Origin: Dyella lutea
GTDB lineage: Bacteria; Pseudomonadota; Gammaproteobacteria; Xanthomonadales; Rhodanobacteraceae
Reading direction: 5' to 3'
Assembly (NCBI RefSeq): GCF_024158035.1
Contig: NZ_JAMZEK010000001.1
Span: 910,001 to 974,000 of the forward strand
Length of the DNA: 64,000 nt
Shown here piece by piece: positions 37,879-46,307 of this stretch. Made by a program: the position numbers and the translations under genes. Below the pieces are notes generated by a model, which was not told the DNA's origin, did not search any database, and saw only the letters and a list, made by a program, of their open reading frames with translations. Each line of letters begins with the position of its first letter. Positions within the stretch are counted from its first letter, which is position 1.

Positions 37879-40227
37879 TCAATGCCACGGCAGGGGGATG
37901 GCCCGGCTGCCTGGCGCACCTACCGGATACCAGCCGCCCGGATAAGCCCATTCGGTGGTCATCGTTCGTGGCGCGGCGCCGGAAGTTTCCGCGTCACCGG
38001 TGAAGAGGCCGCCGGTCTGGATGGACAGGCGATTGGGATCCAGGGCATACAGCGCAGACGCAGGCGACTGTCCTCCGGTGACGAGATAGCTGGCAGCTTG
38101 CGGGTTGTCCACCCACAGTCCTCCATACCACGCTTGGGTGCTTTCGAAGCCGGTCTGGTTTCCGGAGGCATCAAATGTGCGGTTGAGGATGAGTGCACCG
38201 CCAGCGCCGTCGCCGTTCCACTCCAGGCCGATTCCCTTGCCCGCGGTTCCGCCCCCCAGCGCCCATGCCTGGGACAGATCGAATCCTGCATAACCGTGGC
38301 TGTTCAACTCTGTACCCAGGTCATACGACCGGAACGCGGAGCCGAGCGAGTCCCAGATGTAAAGATCCTTTGCAGCACTGCTCCAGAGCACGCTGATCCG
38401 GTTGGTCGGAGTGAAATAGCCCACCGCCATGGGGTAATAGCCGCAGGCAATCTGGAGGGTCCGTGCGCCCTTTCGCACGCTCCCGTTCATCAACCAGTAG
38501 CCGAACTGGCATTCGGACGGATTCAGCCAGAGCAGATCGTCCTTGCCGTCACCATCGACATCGCCGGCACCGACCAGTTGCCACCCCGCCGGATAATTAT
38601 ACGAGCGCACTGACCGCCAACCGCCATTGCGATTGTTGGTCCAAAGCCAGAGATCGTGATTGCTGCTGGTGAACATCAGGTCGGTATAGCCATCTCCGTC
38701 GAAGTCTCCCATGGCGCCCACGAAATAGCCCGGCGAGATGTTGAAGGTTCGTGCACCCGTGCGTCGTACCGAAGGGTCGGCCAGTGATGCCGCGCTGGCT
38801 GGTTGCATGGTCCAGTAACCGAGCTGGCTCGTCCCGGGGTTGAACCAGAGCAGGTCCGAGACGCCGTCGCCATTGAAGTCGCCCGGAACGCGTGTGGTCC
38901 CCGGAACAGCATTGGTCGCATGGAGCACCGGAAGCGTGTCGAATGAGACGAGCGGAACGTAGGCACTGGGGTCGGCAGTCACGTTGACGGTCACGGTGCC
39001 GTCGGCCCAAGCCTGCCCATAATGGACACGGTAGACGAAGCTGTCCTGGCCGTCGAAGCCGGGTGCCGGAACGTAGGTGGCGACGTCGCCTTTGACGAAG
39101 ACCTCGCCGTGCCCCGGCTGGGTGCGGATGTCATAGGTCAGCGGGCCATTGTTGCCAATGTGACCCTGCAGGGTGATGTCCACCCGCTGTCCGGCCGTGC
39201 TTGAACTTACATCGTCCGCACCGAGACCTGCGAAGAGGCGCAAGTAGCGCACTCCGTCGGAGAAGCGCGCAAGCAGCATCGAGCCATCGCGGGAGATACG
39301 CAGCGGTTGCCTCGCATCGACCGACCAGACCGGATGTGCGAATTGGACGCCGAAATCGTAGGTGGTCAGCATTGAGTAGTTCGTCAGGTCATAAACGCCG
39401 AGCAGGCTTGAGCCGTCGAAAGCAAAGTAGCCAACCGGGAGGACGGGATCATCCACCGACGCAGTGGGATAAAGGGTGCCGTCGTGGATCGAAATTATCC
39501 CCCGACTGTTCTGATCGTAGATGCCGTACCCATTCAGGGTGAAGCGGCTCCCGTCTGCATTCGTGGCGATCGACGTGTTGTAGGTCGAGGTTCCGAAAAG
39601 GTAGCTGCTCTGCGTGCCAGTGCGCGCGTTGTAAAACCTCCACGGTCCGCCCGAGTCGTCGCCCTCGGCAATGCCGACGATTCGACCGTCTCCGCTGGTG
39701 GACAATGCAGCCGGCGCAAACGGGTCGAAGCCGGGTGCGGTGAGCCGGGTGAACGAGCCGGTCTGCCCGTCGAGCTTCCTCAATGGCATTGGGCCCGAGC
39801 CCGAAATGGACGTGGTGACCAGCAGGTTGCCATCACGCGTATATGCCAACTGGTATACGCCGGCCTCCAAAGGTTCGGCGGTATCCGAGCTCACGGTATC
39901 GACAAGGGTGTCCAGGTCGATCAGATGCACCTTGACCGCGATGGCGTCGCCATCCCCTGCGGCGAGGGTGTGCCCGTCGGGCGACAGGTCGATACCCGTC
40001 AGGGGGCCGCCCGTGATGGTGATTGGGGTCTGGAACGAGCTCGACGCCAGGTCATAGCGCAGGACGCTGTTACCGTCCGCCATGTAGATCATGTTGCGAT
40101 GCGCATCGTAGGCGATGTCGCTGACCAGATGATCAATGGGGATCAATGTCGCGTCAGCCGCAAAAACCGCCACAGGAACAAATACCGTCAAGAGCGCCAC
40201 GAGCGCCCGCATCCAATGCCTGCCCAT
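37879..40227 (-). CDS. Secreted FG-GAP/VCBS-repeat protein with N-terminal beta-propeller-like region
   Basis: A 782-residue exported protein. After a signal peptide (MGRHWMRALVALLTVFVPVA, cleavage near VFA-AD), about 350 residues look like a WD/YVTN-type propeller (DIAYDAHRNMIYMADG, LSPDGHTLAAGDG). A cadherin-like segment follows (VDITLQGHIGNNGPLTYDI), then FG-GAP repeats with calcium-loop motifs: DFNGDGVSDLLW, DFDGDGYTDLMF and DVDGDGKDDLLW. The last ~350 residues are paralogous to the whole mature protein at 53285. I start at 40227 (GGGGA eight bases upstream). The role is unknown; adhesion or surface binding is typical for FG-GAP proteins. Confidence 0.85.
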   Translation of the reverse strand: MGRHWMRALVALLTVFVPVAVFAADATLIPIDHLVSDIAYDAHRNMIYMADGNSVLRYDLASSSFQTPITITGGPLTGIDLSPDGHTLAAGDGDAIAVKVHLIDLDTLVDTVSSDTAEPLEAGVYQLAYTRDGNLLVTTSISGSGPMPLRKLDGQTGSFTRLTAPGFDPFAPAALSTSGDGRIVGIAEGDDSGGPWRFYNARTGTQSSYLFGTSTYNTSIATNADGSRFTLNGYGIYDQNSRGIISIHDGTLYPTASVDDPVLPVGYFAFDGSSLLGVYDLTNYSMLTTYDFGVQFAHPVWSVDARQPLRISRDGSMLLARFSDGVRYLRLFAGLGADDVSSSTAGQRVDITLQGHIGNNGPLTYDIRTQPGHGEVFVKGDVATYVPAPGFDGQDSFVYRVHYGQAWADGTVTVNVTADPSAYVPLVSFDTLPVLHATNAVPGTTRVPGDFNGDGVSDLLWFNPGTSQLGYWTMQPASAASLADPSVRRTGARTFNISPGYFVGAMGDFDGDGYTDLMFTSSNHDLWLWTNNRNGGWRSVRSYNYPAGWQLVGAGDVDGDGKDDLLWLNPSECQFGYWLMNGSVRKGARTLQIACGYYPMAVGYFTPTNRISVLWSSAAKDLYIWDSLGSAFRSYDLGTELNSHGYAGFDLSQAWALGGGTAGKGIGLEWNGDGAGGALILNRTFDASGNQTGFESTQAWYGGLWVDNPQAASYLVTGGQSPASALYALDPNRLSIQTGGLFTGDAETSGAAPRTMTTEWAYPGGWYPVGAPGSRAIPLPWH

Positions 40228-40685
40228 TCCTTTCCCCTGAAGCCCACCGCCGAGGTGGGTGTGTGCACGGATTAAACAACGCCGGCATTCTCGCACGAGG
40301 CCGCGCCAGCGTGACAAGACGTCCATGTAGGGCATTCCGGAGAACTACCCGAGGCAAAGAAAGCAGGGGGCAGAGTCTGAGGTTTCCCTCAAAAAGGGGA
40401 CGTGGCTAATTAACTCCGGTCGACTAAAGGGGACGTGGCTAATTAAATCCGGATAACGGGGCGTGGCTCGCTGAGGCGGGTCAAGGCTCCCCGCTCCACA
40501 CAATGGAGGAGACCCCGGGCTCTGCCCTCTCTTTCGATTTGATGGAACGTGGCCCCCCACTCTCGTCGTCAGCGCGTCGGCCTGGACGCTGGAGCTGCGG
40601 CGAGCGGGATGTCCGAGCTGCCGGCGTGGTGGCGCACAAGCTACGATGGCGTGTCGATGGTGACATCCAGGGAGAGGGAGCAGTC
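40228..40685. other. Intergenic region with repeats between FG-GAP and DUF5671 genes
   Basis: About 460 bases with no supportable gene. It holds the divergent promoter zones and the repeat cluster at 40358-40468. The stretch 40490-40685 has an open frame continuous with the DUF5671 gene but no signal of coding before the ATG at 40686. Confidence 0.6.
40391..40468 (+). repeat. GGGGACGTGGCTAATTAA element, two full copies and a partial third
   Basis: Head-to-tail copies start at 40391 (AAAAAGGGGACGTGGCTAAT) and 40425 (TAAAGGGGACGTGGCTAATT), each followed by AA(C/A)TCCGG. A degenerate third, AACGGGGCGTGGCT, is at about 40455. Just before them, at 40358, lies AGAAAGCAGGGGGCAGAGTC, a unit of the second repeat type also seen at 44.25 kb. 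Confidence 0.75.
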
Positions 40686-41324
40686 ATGGCAGCAGGTGCA
40701 AGGGATCTTGAGTCGTTTGTGCGGGATGCGCTGACGCGGGGCTGCACCCGCGAGCAGACCGCGGTGGCCTTGGCGCAGGCAGGGTGGGCGCCCGAGCAGG
40801 TCAAGGATGCCTTGTCGGCATTCGCCGAGGTCGACTTCCCGGTGCCGGTGCCGCGACCCAGGCCTTACCTGTCGGCCCGCGAGGCGTTTCTCTACCTGGT
40901 GCTTTTCACCACGCTCTACCTCAGCGCGTACCACCTCGGGTCGCTGCTGTTCGACCTCGTCAATCGGGCCTTCCCGGATCCGGCCATGCTCTATCTCTCG
41001 CGGCAGGGGGACAGCATGCGCTGGTCGGTGGCGACCATCGTCATCGCGTTTCCGGTGTTCCTGTGGCTATCCGTGCGCATCGGCCGCGAGTTGGCCGATC
41101 AGCCGGTGAAGCGGCAATCCGCGGTGCGCCGCTGGCTCACCTACCTGACCTTGTTCGTGTCCGCGGTGACGCTGATCATCGACCTCATCACCCTGGTCGA
41201 CAGCATGCTCGGCGGCGAGTTGACCGTGCGGTTCATACTGAAGGTGGTGATCGTTGCGCTCATCGCGGGCACGGCCTTTGGCTACTACCTGCGCGACTTG
41301 CGGCAGGATGAGGTGGCGGCATGA
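40686..41324 (+). CDS. DUF5671-domain membrane protein
   Basis: A 212-residue protein. The first ~50 residues form a small helical domain (FVRDALTRGCTREQTAVAL, QAGW), and the rest is a DUF5671-type membrane region with about four helices (EAFLYLVLFTTLYLSAYHLG and following). Function is unknown. I start at ATG 40686 because GGGAG lies seven bases before it; the open frame to 40503 crosses repeats. Its stop overlaps the next gene (ATGA), and the same two-gene pair occurs in other xanthomonads as far as I recall. Confidence 0.82.
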   Translation: MAAGARDLESFVRDALTRGCTREQTAVALAQAGWAPEQVKDALSAFAEVDFPVPVPRPRPYLSAREAFLYLVLFTTLYLSAYHLGSLLFDLVNRAFPDPAMLYLSRQGDSMRWSVATIVIAFPVFLWLSVRIGRELADQPVKRQSAVRRWLTYLTLFVSAVTLIIDLITLVDSMLGGELTVRFILKVVIVALIAGTAFGYYLRDLRQDEVAA

Positions 41325-41719
41325 TCGGGCACCGCGCGTCACGCACCCTGGCCATCGCGGCATCCATCGCGATGGCGGCCGCGGTGATCGCCGGCCTCGT
41401 CGTGCTCGGTTCCCCGACCCACCAGCGCCACCTGCGGCTGGACAGGAAGCGCGTGAAGGATCTGGGCATGCTCAACACGATGATTTCCACGTACTGGCAG
41501 CAGCACCAGACGCTGCCGCCGGACCTGAAGGCGGTCGACCCGGCCAGCTACTTTGGCGATCCGGTCAGTGGCGAGCCCTTTGGCTATGTCGTTACCGGCA
41601 AGCGCAGCTATCGCCTGTGCGCCCGCTTCGACCTGCCATCCGACCCCGAAGACACCGGCGTTTTCTCGACGCATCCGTCCGGACAGCATTGCATCGATCG
41701 GACGGTAGGGGTGCATTGA
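41321..41719 (+). CDS. Small membrane-anchored protein paired with DUF5671
   Basis: A 132-residue protein with one N-terminal membrane segment (about residues 10-31) and a ~100-residue exported part that resembles type II pseudopilin-like or DUF5671-partner proteins: a helix (KRVKDLGMLNTMISTYWQQH), LPPDL, and DPVSGEPFGYVVTG followed by YRLCARF. It starts in the previous stop (ATGA), so it is translationally coupled. Function is unknown. The two Cys (in LCARF and GQHC) could form a disulfide. Confidence 0.78.
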   Translation: MIGHRASRTLAIAASIAMAAAVIAGLVVLGSPTHQRHLRLDRKRVKDLGMLNTMISTYWQQHQTLPPDLKAVDPASYFGDPVSGEPFGYVVTGKRSYRLCARFDLPSDPEDTGVFSTHPSGQHCIDRTVGVH

Positions 41720-41795
41720 GGGAGACGGATCCATTTCCCGGAGATCGGGCCTTGGATCCGCTGCCCGTTTCCATCGAAATCGACAGGGGGTAGGA

Positions 41796-42239
41796 ATGTC
41801 CAGGCCATTCGTCATCTGGGTGAGCGTGGTGGTATCCGGGGTGTACGCACTCTTTGCCGCATGGGGATTGCTCGGCGACTTTCTCATGCTTCCGCGCTGG
41901 CTGCAGACCGTCGGCATGGCCCGCGCCGGCGTCGTGATCGTCCTCCAGATGGTGGTTACCGCTTTCCTGGTGGTCGTCGTCCATGCCGGCCTTGCGCGTC
42001 CGCGCTGGGGGCATGTCGTGTGCAGCCTGTTCGCCGTGCTGTTTGTCTGCCTGCTTGCCTACAAGGCGTTGCAGCCCGACCCGCATCCACTGTTCGCGAT
42101 CAAGCCGGGCGCGGAAGAGGCCGGTGCTTTCGCGGGCCGGTGGACCGTGGTGGTGCTGTTCCTCGTCCACGCCTATCACATGGTGTTTGGGGCAAAGGCG
42201 CGGGACTATTTCGCCCTGAAGACTCACACAAGCCGTTGA
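41796..42239 (+). CDS. Small integral membrane protein, function unknown
   Basis: A 147-residue protein with four predicted membrane helices (about residues 6-27, 41-65, 72-92 and 115-132). The ATG is preceded by GGGGGTAGGA. I do not recognise the family. It is 76 bases downstream of the DUF5671 pair on the same strand and probably belongs to the same unit. A repeat element follows its end. Confidence 0.7.
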   Translation: MSRPFVIWVSVVVSGVYALFAAWGLLGDFLMLPRWLQTVGMARAGVVIVLQMVVTAFLVVVVHAGLARPRWGHVVCSLFAVLFVCLLAYKALQPDPHPLFAIKPGAEEAGAFAGRWTVVVLFLVHAYHMVFGAKARDYFALKTHTSR

Positions 42240-42278
42240 CGCGTGGTTCGTCCGGCAAGTTCGCGCGCTGAGAACATC

Positions 42279-42342
42279 AAAAAGGGGACGTGCCTAATTA
42301 ACTCCGGTTGTTGCGCGGCACCATTGCCACGCCCCCTTTTCG
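42279..42342. repeat. Inverted pair of the GGGGACGTG element between convergent genes
   Basis: AAAAAGGGGACGTGCCTAAT at 42281 is followed 25 bases on by the inverted arm TTGCCACGCCCCCTTTTCGG. It again sits between two genes that point at each other (the membrane protein and the TetR regulator), as at 37.7 kb. Confidence 0.72.
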
Positions 42343-42471
42343 GCCACGCGTGCCCGCTGCTGCCGGCGCGGCCGGGGCACCGCAGGCTTTCCTCCTCGCA
42401 TGCGCGCTTTCGGAGGCTGCGGTCAGGTGCCGGATGGGCAGGCGCAGTAGGCGAGCTGCAACACCTGACGA

Positions 42472-43059
42472 CTAGTCCGCTTTCAACAATGCCAGCGCCT
42501 GATGCCGCGCCGAAGCCCGCAGCGATTTGCGCAGGTCAGGATCGTTGGTGGTGCGCGCCAGCACCATGCCGCCCACGCACAGCGCCACGATCGTCTCTGC
42601 ACGGCGGCTGGCATCGCGCACGCCCTTGAGCGCGCTGCGGTAGATGTGGCCCATGCCGCGGATGAGATCGGTGTAGGCCTCCTGCGGCTCCAGCCCCGCG
42701 CGCGCCACGTCGGCGGGCAGGGCGTAGAGCGGGCAGTGCAGGTCGATGTTCTCCAGCACCTCGTCGCTCAGGTACAGCTCCACCAGCATGCGCGCGAGCC
42801 GGCGCGGGTCGCGCAGCTGCTCGGCCGCTTCGGCCGTCTGGATGGCGAACGGATTGCAGGTGATGAAGCTGGCCACGGCGGCGGCGTACAGCTCGTTCTT
42901 GCTCTGGAAGTGGTGATAGAACGCGCCGCGGGTGAGCCCGGCCGCGGCCATGATCTGGTCGATGGTGACCTGCTCGAAGCCGTGGCGATTGAACAGGCGG
43001 CGCGCCGATTCGACGATGCGCCCGCGCGTCTGCACGGCGTGTTCGGGACTGTAGGGCAT
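42472..43059 (-). CDS. TetR/AcrR-family transcriptional regulator
   Basis: A 195-residue one-domain repressor. The N-terminal TetR DNA-binding domain is clear (RIVESARRLFNRHGFEQVTI, then MAAAGLTRGAFYHHFQSK with the recognition helix). The C-terminal ligand-binding part is helical. I start at 43059 because GGAGG lies eight bases upstream; the longer frame to 43143 crosses the operator. It is divergent from a glutathione S-transferase gene and should control it and itself through the palindrome between them. Confidence 0.93.
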   Translation of the reverse strand: MPYSPEHAVQTRGRIVESARRLFNRHGFEQVTIDQIMAAAGLTRGAFYHHFQSKNELYAAAVASFITCNPFAIQTAEAAEQLRDPRRLARMLVELYLSDEVLENIDLHCPLYALPADVARAGLEPQEAYTDLIRGMGHIYRSALKGVRDASRRAETIVALCVGGMVLARTTNDPDLRKSLRASARHQALALLKAD

Positions 43060-43101
43060 GGGCTTGGACCTCCGATGGCGAGGTATAGCAGGCCGGCAAA
43101 T

Positions 43102-43117
43102 TATGTTCTTTAACATA
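43102..43117. promoter_or_regulatory. TetR-type operator between regulator and GST genes
   Basis: Perfect inverted repeat TATGTT-CTTT-AACATA in an AT-rich patch of an otherwise GC-rich 110-base intergenic region. It is placed 42 bases before the regulator start and 53 before the GST start, so it is the best candidate for the regulator's binding site. Confidence 0.7.
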
Positions 43118-43169
43118 TTCTGCCGCCGCGTAAGCTGCGTCACCGGTCACCCCATCCACCGGAGAAACC

Positions 43170-43817
43170 ATGAAGATCTACTGGATCAAGGCGCAGGCGC
43201 CGCGCCGCGTGCTGGCGCTGGTCAAGCACCTGGGCATCGATGCCGAGTGCATCGAGGTCGATATCAAGGCGGGCGGCCTGAAGGCGCCGTCGTATCGCGC
43301 GCTCAATCCCAACGGTAAGGCGCCCACCCTGGTCGATGGCGAGGTCACGCTATGGGAGTCGTCGGCGATCATGGCCTACCTGTGCAACAAGGCCGGCTCG
43401 GACATGTGGCCGGCGCAGCAACCGGCCGAGCAGGTCGAAGTGCTGCGCTGGCTATCGTGGAGCAACAGCCAGTGGTCGTCCGCGGTCGCGCCGTTCTACT
43501 TCGAGCACGTGATCAAGCCGGCCTTCCACCTGGGCGACACCGATCACGCCGCACTCGCCACCGCCTTGCCGGAACTGCACCGGCTGGCTGCGATTCTCGA
43601 CGCCCACCTCGCCTCGCACGAGCACGTCGCCTGCCACCGGCTGACCATCGCCGACTTCCACATGGCATCGATGGCCTGCGAATGGCGCCACACGGAGATG
43701 CCGTTTGCCGACTACCCCAACATCGCGCGCTGGCTCGACCGGCTGATGACGATTCCTGCCTGGGCCGATCCGTGGCCCGTAAAGCACGGCGCCACGCCGA
43801 CTCCGGCGCTGGCCTGA
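43170..43817 (+). CDS. Glutathione S-transferase family protein
   Basis: A 215-residue cytosolic protein with an N-terminal thioredoxin-like domain (MKIYWIKAQAPRRVLALVKH to about 80, including the GSH-site NPNGKAPTLVDG and the WESSAI segment) and an all-helical C-terminal domain. It would conjugate glutathione to electrophiles or reduce peroxides. GGAGA precedes the ATG. Divergent from a TetR regulator, suggesting induction by a toxic compound. Confidence 0.92.
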   Translation: MKIYWIKAQAPRRVLALVKHLGIDAECIEVDIKAGGLKAPSYRALNPNGKAPTLVDGEVTLWESSAIMAYLCNKAGSDMWPAQQPAEQVEVLRWLSWSNSQWSSAVAPFYFEHVIKPAFHLGDTDHAALATALPELHRLAAILDAHLASHEHVACHRLTIADFHMASMACEWRHTEMPFADYPNIARWLDRLMTIPAWADPWPVKHGATPTPALA

Positions 43818-43869
43818 CTCCACCGCCGACTCCGGCTTGCCGGGGCGGCCCCAACCTCGAGGACGAGCG

Positions 43870-44223
43870 ATGAAGCATTTTCTGGCGGTGTACACCGGTT
43901 CGCCGGCCGCGCGCGAAGCGAGCGGCTGGGATGCCCTGAATGAAACCGAGCGACAGGCACGGCAGCAGCAAGGCGTGGAAGCGTGGGGCCAGTGGGTGGC
44001 TGCGCATCGCAGCGCGATCGTCGATACGGGTGCCCCGCTGGGCAGCACCTTGCGCGTGGACGCGCGCGGTATCGAAAGCATTCACAACGCGATGGCCGCT
44101 TTCACCGTCGTGCAGGCCGAGTCGCATCAGGCCGCTGCGGCGATGTTCGAAGGGCATCCGCACTTCACGATCTTTCCGGGCGAGGCGGTGGAAATCATGG
44201 AGTGCCTGCCGCTACCGGGATGA
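43870..44223 (+). CDS. YCII-domain protein
   Basis: A 117-residue protein of the YCII-related (dimeric alpha-beta barrel) family. It begins MKHFLAVYTGS, and the helix EAWGQWVAAHRSAIVDTGAP and FEGHPHF segment near the end are typical. The molecular role of this family is mostly unknown. I start at 43870 rather than 43837. It lies 52 bases after the GST gene and probably shares its transcript. Confidence 0.82.
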   Translation: MKHFLAVYTGSPAAREASGWDALNETERQARQQQGVEAWGQWVAAHRSAIVDTGAPLGSTLRVDARGIESIHNAMAAFTVVQAESHQAAAAMFEGHPHFTIFPGEAVEIMECLPLPG

Positions 44224-44250
44224 CGGTGCGGGCCGCGCGTGAGCCGAAAG

Positions 44251-44286
44251 AAAGCAGGGTTCAGAGTGCACTTTCTAGAAAGCGCG
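44251..44286 (+). repeat. Second dispersed repeat type (GAAAGCAGGGTTCAGAGTGCAC)
   Basis: AAAGCAGGGTTCAGAGTGCA followed by CTTTCTAGAAAG, with a small TTTCTAGAAA palindrome at its end. Related versions are at 40358, 44874 and more loosely 46190, 48775 and 50270. It is of the GGGTCAGAGTGCACTTT type often found near RAYT genes. The rest of 44224-44467 holds no gene I can support. Confidence 0.5.
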
Positions 44287-44467
44287 GCTCTGATATCCGG
44301 TCTCCTTGGTGGGGGTGTCGTAGGTGCCGCCACGTGCCGCAGACGGCCAAAGAGAAGGGCCAGATTCGCTCAATTGGCAACTGGCGACTATCGTGGGCAG
44401 GGTCGTCTTCCTTCGTCGACGCGAGCGTAGGGCGGCACACGAGCGGCATCGCAACCTGGAGTAGGCC

Positions 44468-44842
44468 ATGGCTCATTACTCTCGACTCTGCGCAGTCCTG
44501 ATCGACTGCCATACGGACGACGTGGATCGGGCGGCGACATTCTGGGCGGGGGCGCTCGGTCGCCCCGTCGATCCCGGCACCCGCGGCAACTACCGCATGC
44601 TCGAAACGCCACCCGATGAGCCCATCGCCCAGATCCAGCGCGTGGACCACGAAAGTCGCGTACACCTGGACATCGAGACGGACGACATCCCTGCCGAGGT
44701 CGCGCGCCTGGAGGCATTGGGCGCTACCGTGGTTCAGCGCCTCGAGCGCTGGGTGGTCATGCAGGCCCCTACGGGGCAGCGGTTCTGCGTCGTCCGGGTC
44801 CAGCGGCCGGGCTACCCGAAGAATGCCAATCGGTGGGATTGA
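44468..44842 (+). CDS. VOC-family (glyoxalase/bleomycin-resistance-like) protein
   Basis: A 124-residue protein with one vicinal-oxygen-chelate fold: the first strand LCAVLIDC, helix DDVDRAATFWAGALGRPV, then VHLDIETDDI with the metal-region His and the C-terminal FCVVRVQRP. It may act as a dimer that binds a divalent metal. The substrate is unknown. GGAG is about seven bases before the ATG. Not evidently tied to its neighbours. Confidence 0.88.
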   Translation: MAHYSRLCAVLIDCHTDDVDRAATFWAGALGRPVDPGTRGNYRMLETPPDEPIAQIQRVDHESRVHLDIETDDIPAEVARLEALGATVVQRLERWVVMQAPTGQRFCVVRVQRPGYPKNANRWD

Positions 44843-45081
44843 ACCCACCGAGACGGAATCAGGGTGGCTGACGAAAGAAAAAGCAGCGCTCAGGGCCACT
44901 CTCTCGTGATTTCGATCCGGTCCAGCGATGCAAGGGCAACTTCCCCACCAGGTGACTCGGCGGTGCGAACACGGGCCGCCCGGTGAACGCACGCGCTCAT
45001 GGCCAGCCGATCCGGGCGCCTACGAAAGGACTAGACTGGCCTCGGTAAACGTTCCCGCCGCTCGGCGTGGAGGGTTTGGGC

Positions 45082-46167
45082 ATGGTGACCTGGGCGTACG
45101 CCGCCATCCTGGCATGGTCTGTTGCCGTGCCCGCGCCCGCCGTGTCGGCTGCACCGGTTCCGTCGGCCACGCCGGTCACGCCGCTCATGTTGCCGATGCC
45201 GCGCCCGGAGCAGGTTTTGGCGGTACCGCCGGAGTTGCATATCCTGCTGCAGCAACAGGTCATTGCCGCCGGTGGTTCCGGAAGGTCGCGGCTGGACCGG
45301 TTGACGGCTTTCCTGTCCGGCGGGCCGCCGGGTCTGGGCATCGTGTACTCCGCCGACGCCACCCTGACCGTCGAACAGGCCTTCCGTCTGCGCAAGGCCA
45401 ACTGCCTGACCTTCACCTTGCTGATCGTGGCGCTGGCGCGCGAGTCCGGCTTGCAGGCCTACGGGCAGGAGCTCGACGACGTGGTGACCTGGGGCGGGGG
45501 CAACGACATCGCCTACCGGTTCAATCACGTCAACGCCGGAATCACCATCGGCCGCTCCCGCCTCACCGTGGATCTGGCGGCCGCCCAGCTGCCGGGGCAC
45601 CACCCGCCCAGCGCGATTTCCGATCGGCGTCTGCTGGCGCTGTACTACAACAACCGCGCCGCCGAGCTGGTGGCCGGAGCCGCGTCCGCGGCGGCGGTCC
45701 CGTACGTGGCCATGGCGCTGCAGCTGGCTCCGCGCTACGCCAACGGCTGGGTCAATACCGGTGTGGTCCAGCTGCTCCAGGGCGATCCGCTGGCGGCCGA
45801 ACGCGATTACCTGAAGGCGTTGACGCTCGACCCGGACAACGAGGCGGCGCTTCTGAACCTGGTGGCGCTGTACCGGAAGACCGGCGACGAGGCACGCCAC
45901 GCCATCTTTGCGCGGCGCCTCGAGAAGGTGCAGGTGAAAGACCCCTACTTCCACTTCCTGAAGGCCGAGGACTCCGAGAAGCGGGGCGACTACGCCGGGG
46001 CGGTGCAGCACCTTCTGCGGGCCATCCGCCTTTATGACGGCGATCCGCGCTTCTACCTGGGACTGGCCCACGCGTATCGGCAACTGGGTAAGGCACGCCA
46101 CGCGCAGCGAGCCATGACTCGTGCCCGTGCGCTCGATCCGCAGGCGCAGGGGGACGGGAGCGAATGA
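45082..46167 (+). CDS. Exported TPR protein with transglutaminase-like N-terminal domain
   Basis: A 361-residue protein with a signal peptide (about 1-22). A transglutaminase-like domain occupies about 55-175: the Cys in RKANCLTFTLLIVALARESG, the His in FNHVNAG and the Asp in TVDLAAA fit a Cys-His-Asp triad. TPR repeats follow from about 190 to the end (NGWVNTGVVQLLQGDPLAAE and others). The combination occurs in xanthomonads as a secreted or periplasmic protein of unknown role; whether it is an active enzyme is not known. GGAGGG lies seven bases before the ATG at 45082, which decides the start over the GTG at 45067. Confidence 0.78.
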   Translation: MVTWAYAAILAWSVAVPAPAVSAAPVPSATPVTPLMLPMPRPEQVLAVPPELHILLQQQVIAAGGSGRSRLDRLTAFLSGGPPGLGIVYSADATLTVEQAFRLRKANCLTFTLLIVALARESGLQAYGQELDDVVTWGGGNDIAYRFNHVNAGITIGRSRLTVDLAAAQLPGHHPPSAISDRRLLALYYNNRAAELVAGAASAAAVPYVAMALQLAPRYANGWVNTGVVQLLQGDPLAAERDYLKALTLDPDNEAALLNLVALYRKTGDEARHAIFARRLEKVQVKDPYFHFLKAEDSEKRGDYAGAVQHLLRAIRLYDGDPRFYLGLAHAYRQLGKARHAQRAMTRARALDPQAQGDGSE

Positions 46168-46307
46168 GTCGGTCGGCCGGATCGGCAGCGGAATCAGGGG
46201 TCAGCCGAATCATGGGTCGGAGTGGCCTTTCTCATCTGGCTTACTCACACAAATGACCCTGCCCTCGTTTTGCAGACCCTGCCTTGACGCTGTTGCGGGC
46301 CGCCCCG

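Noticed and set aside
35100-37880. Integrated prophage or genomic island with att sites
   Set aside because: No integrase, no direct repeats at the edges and no phage structural genes; only AT-rich genes and a C4-like RNA were seen.
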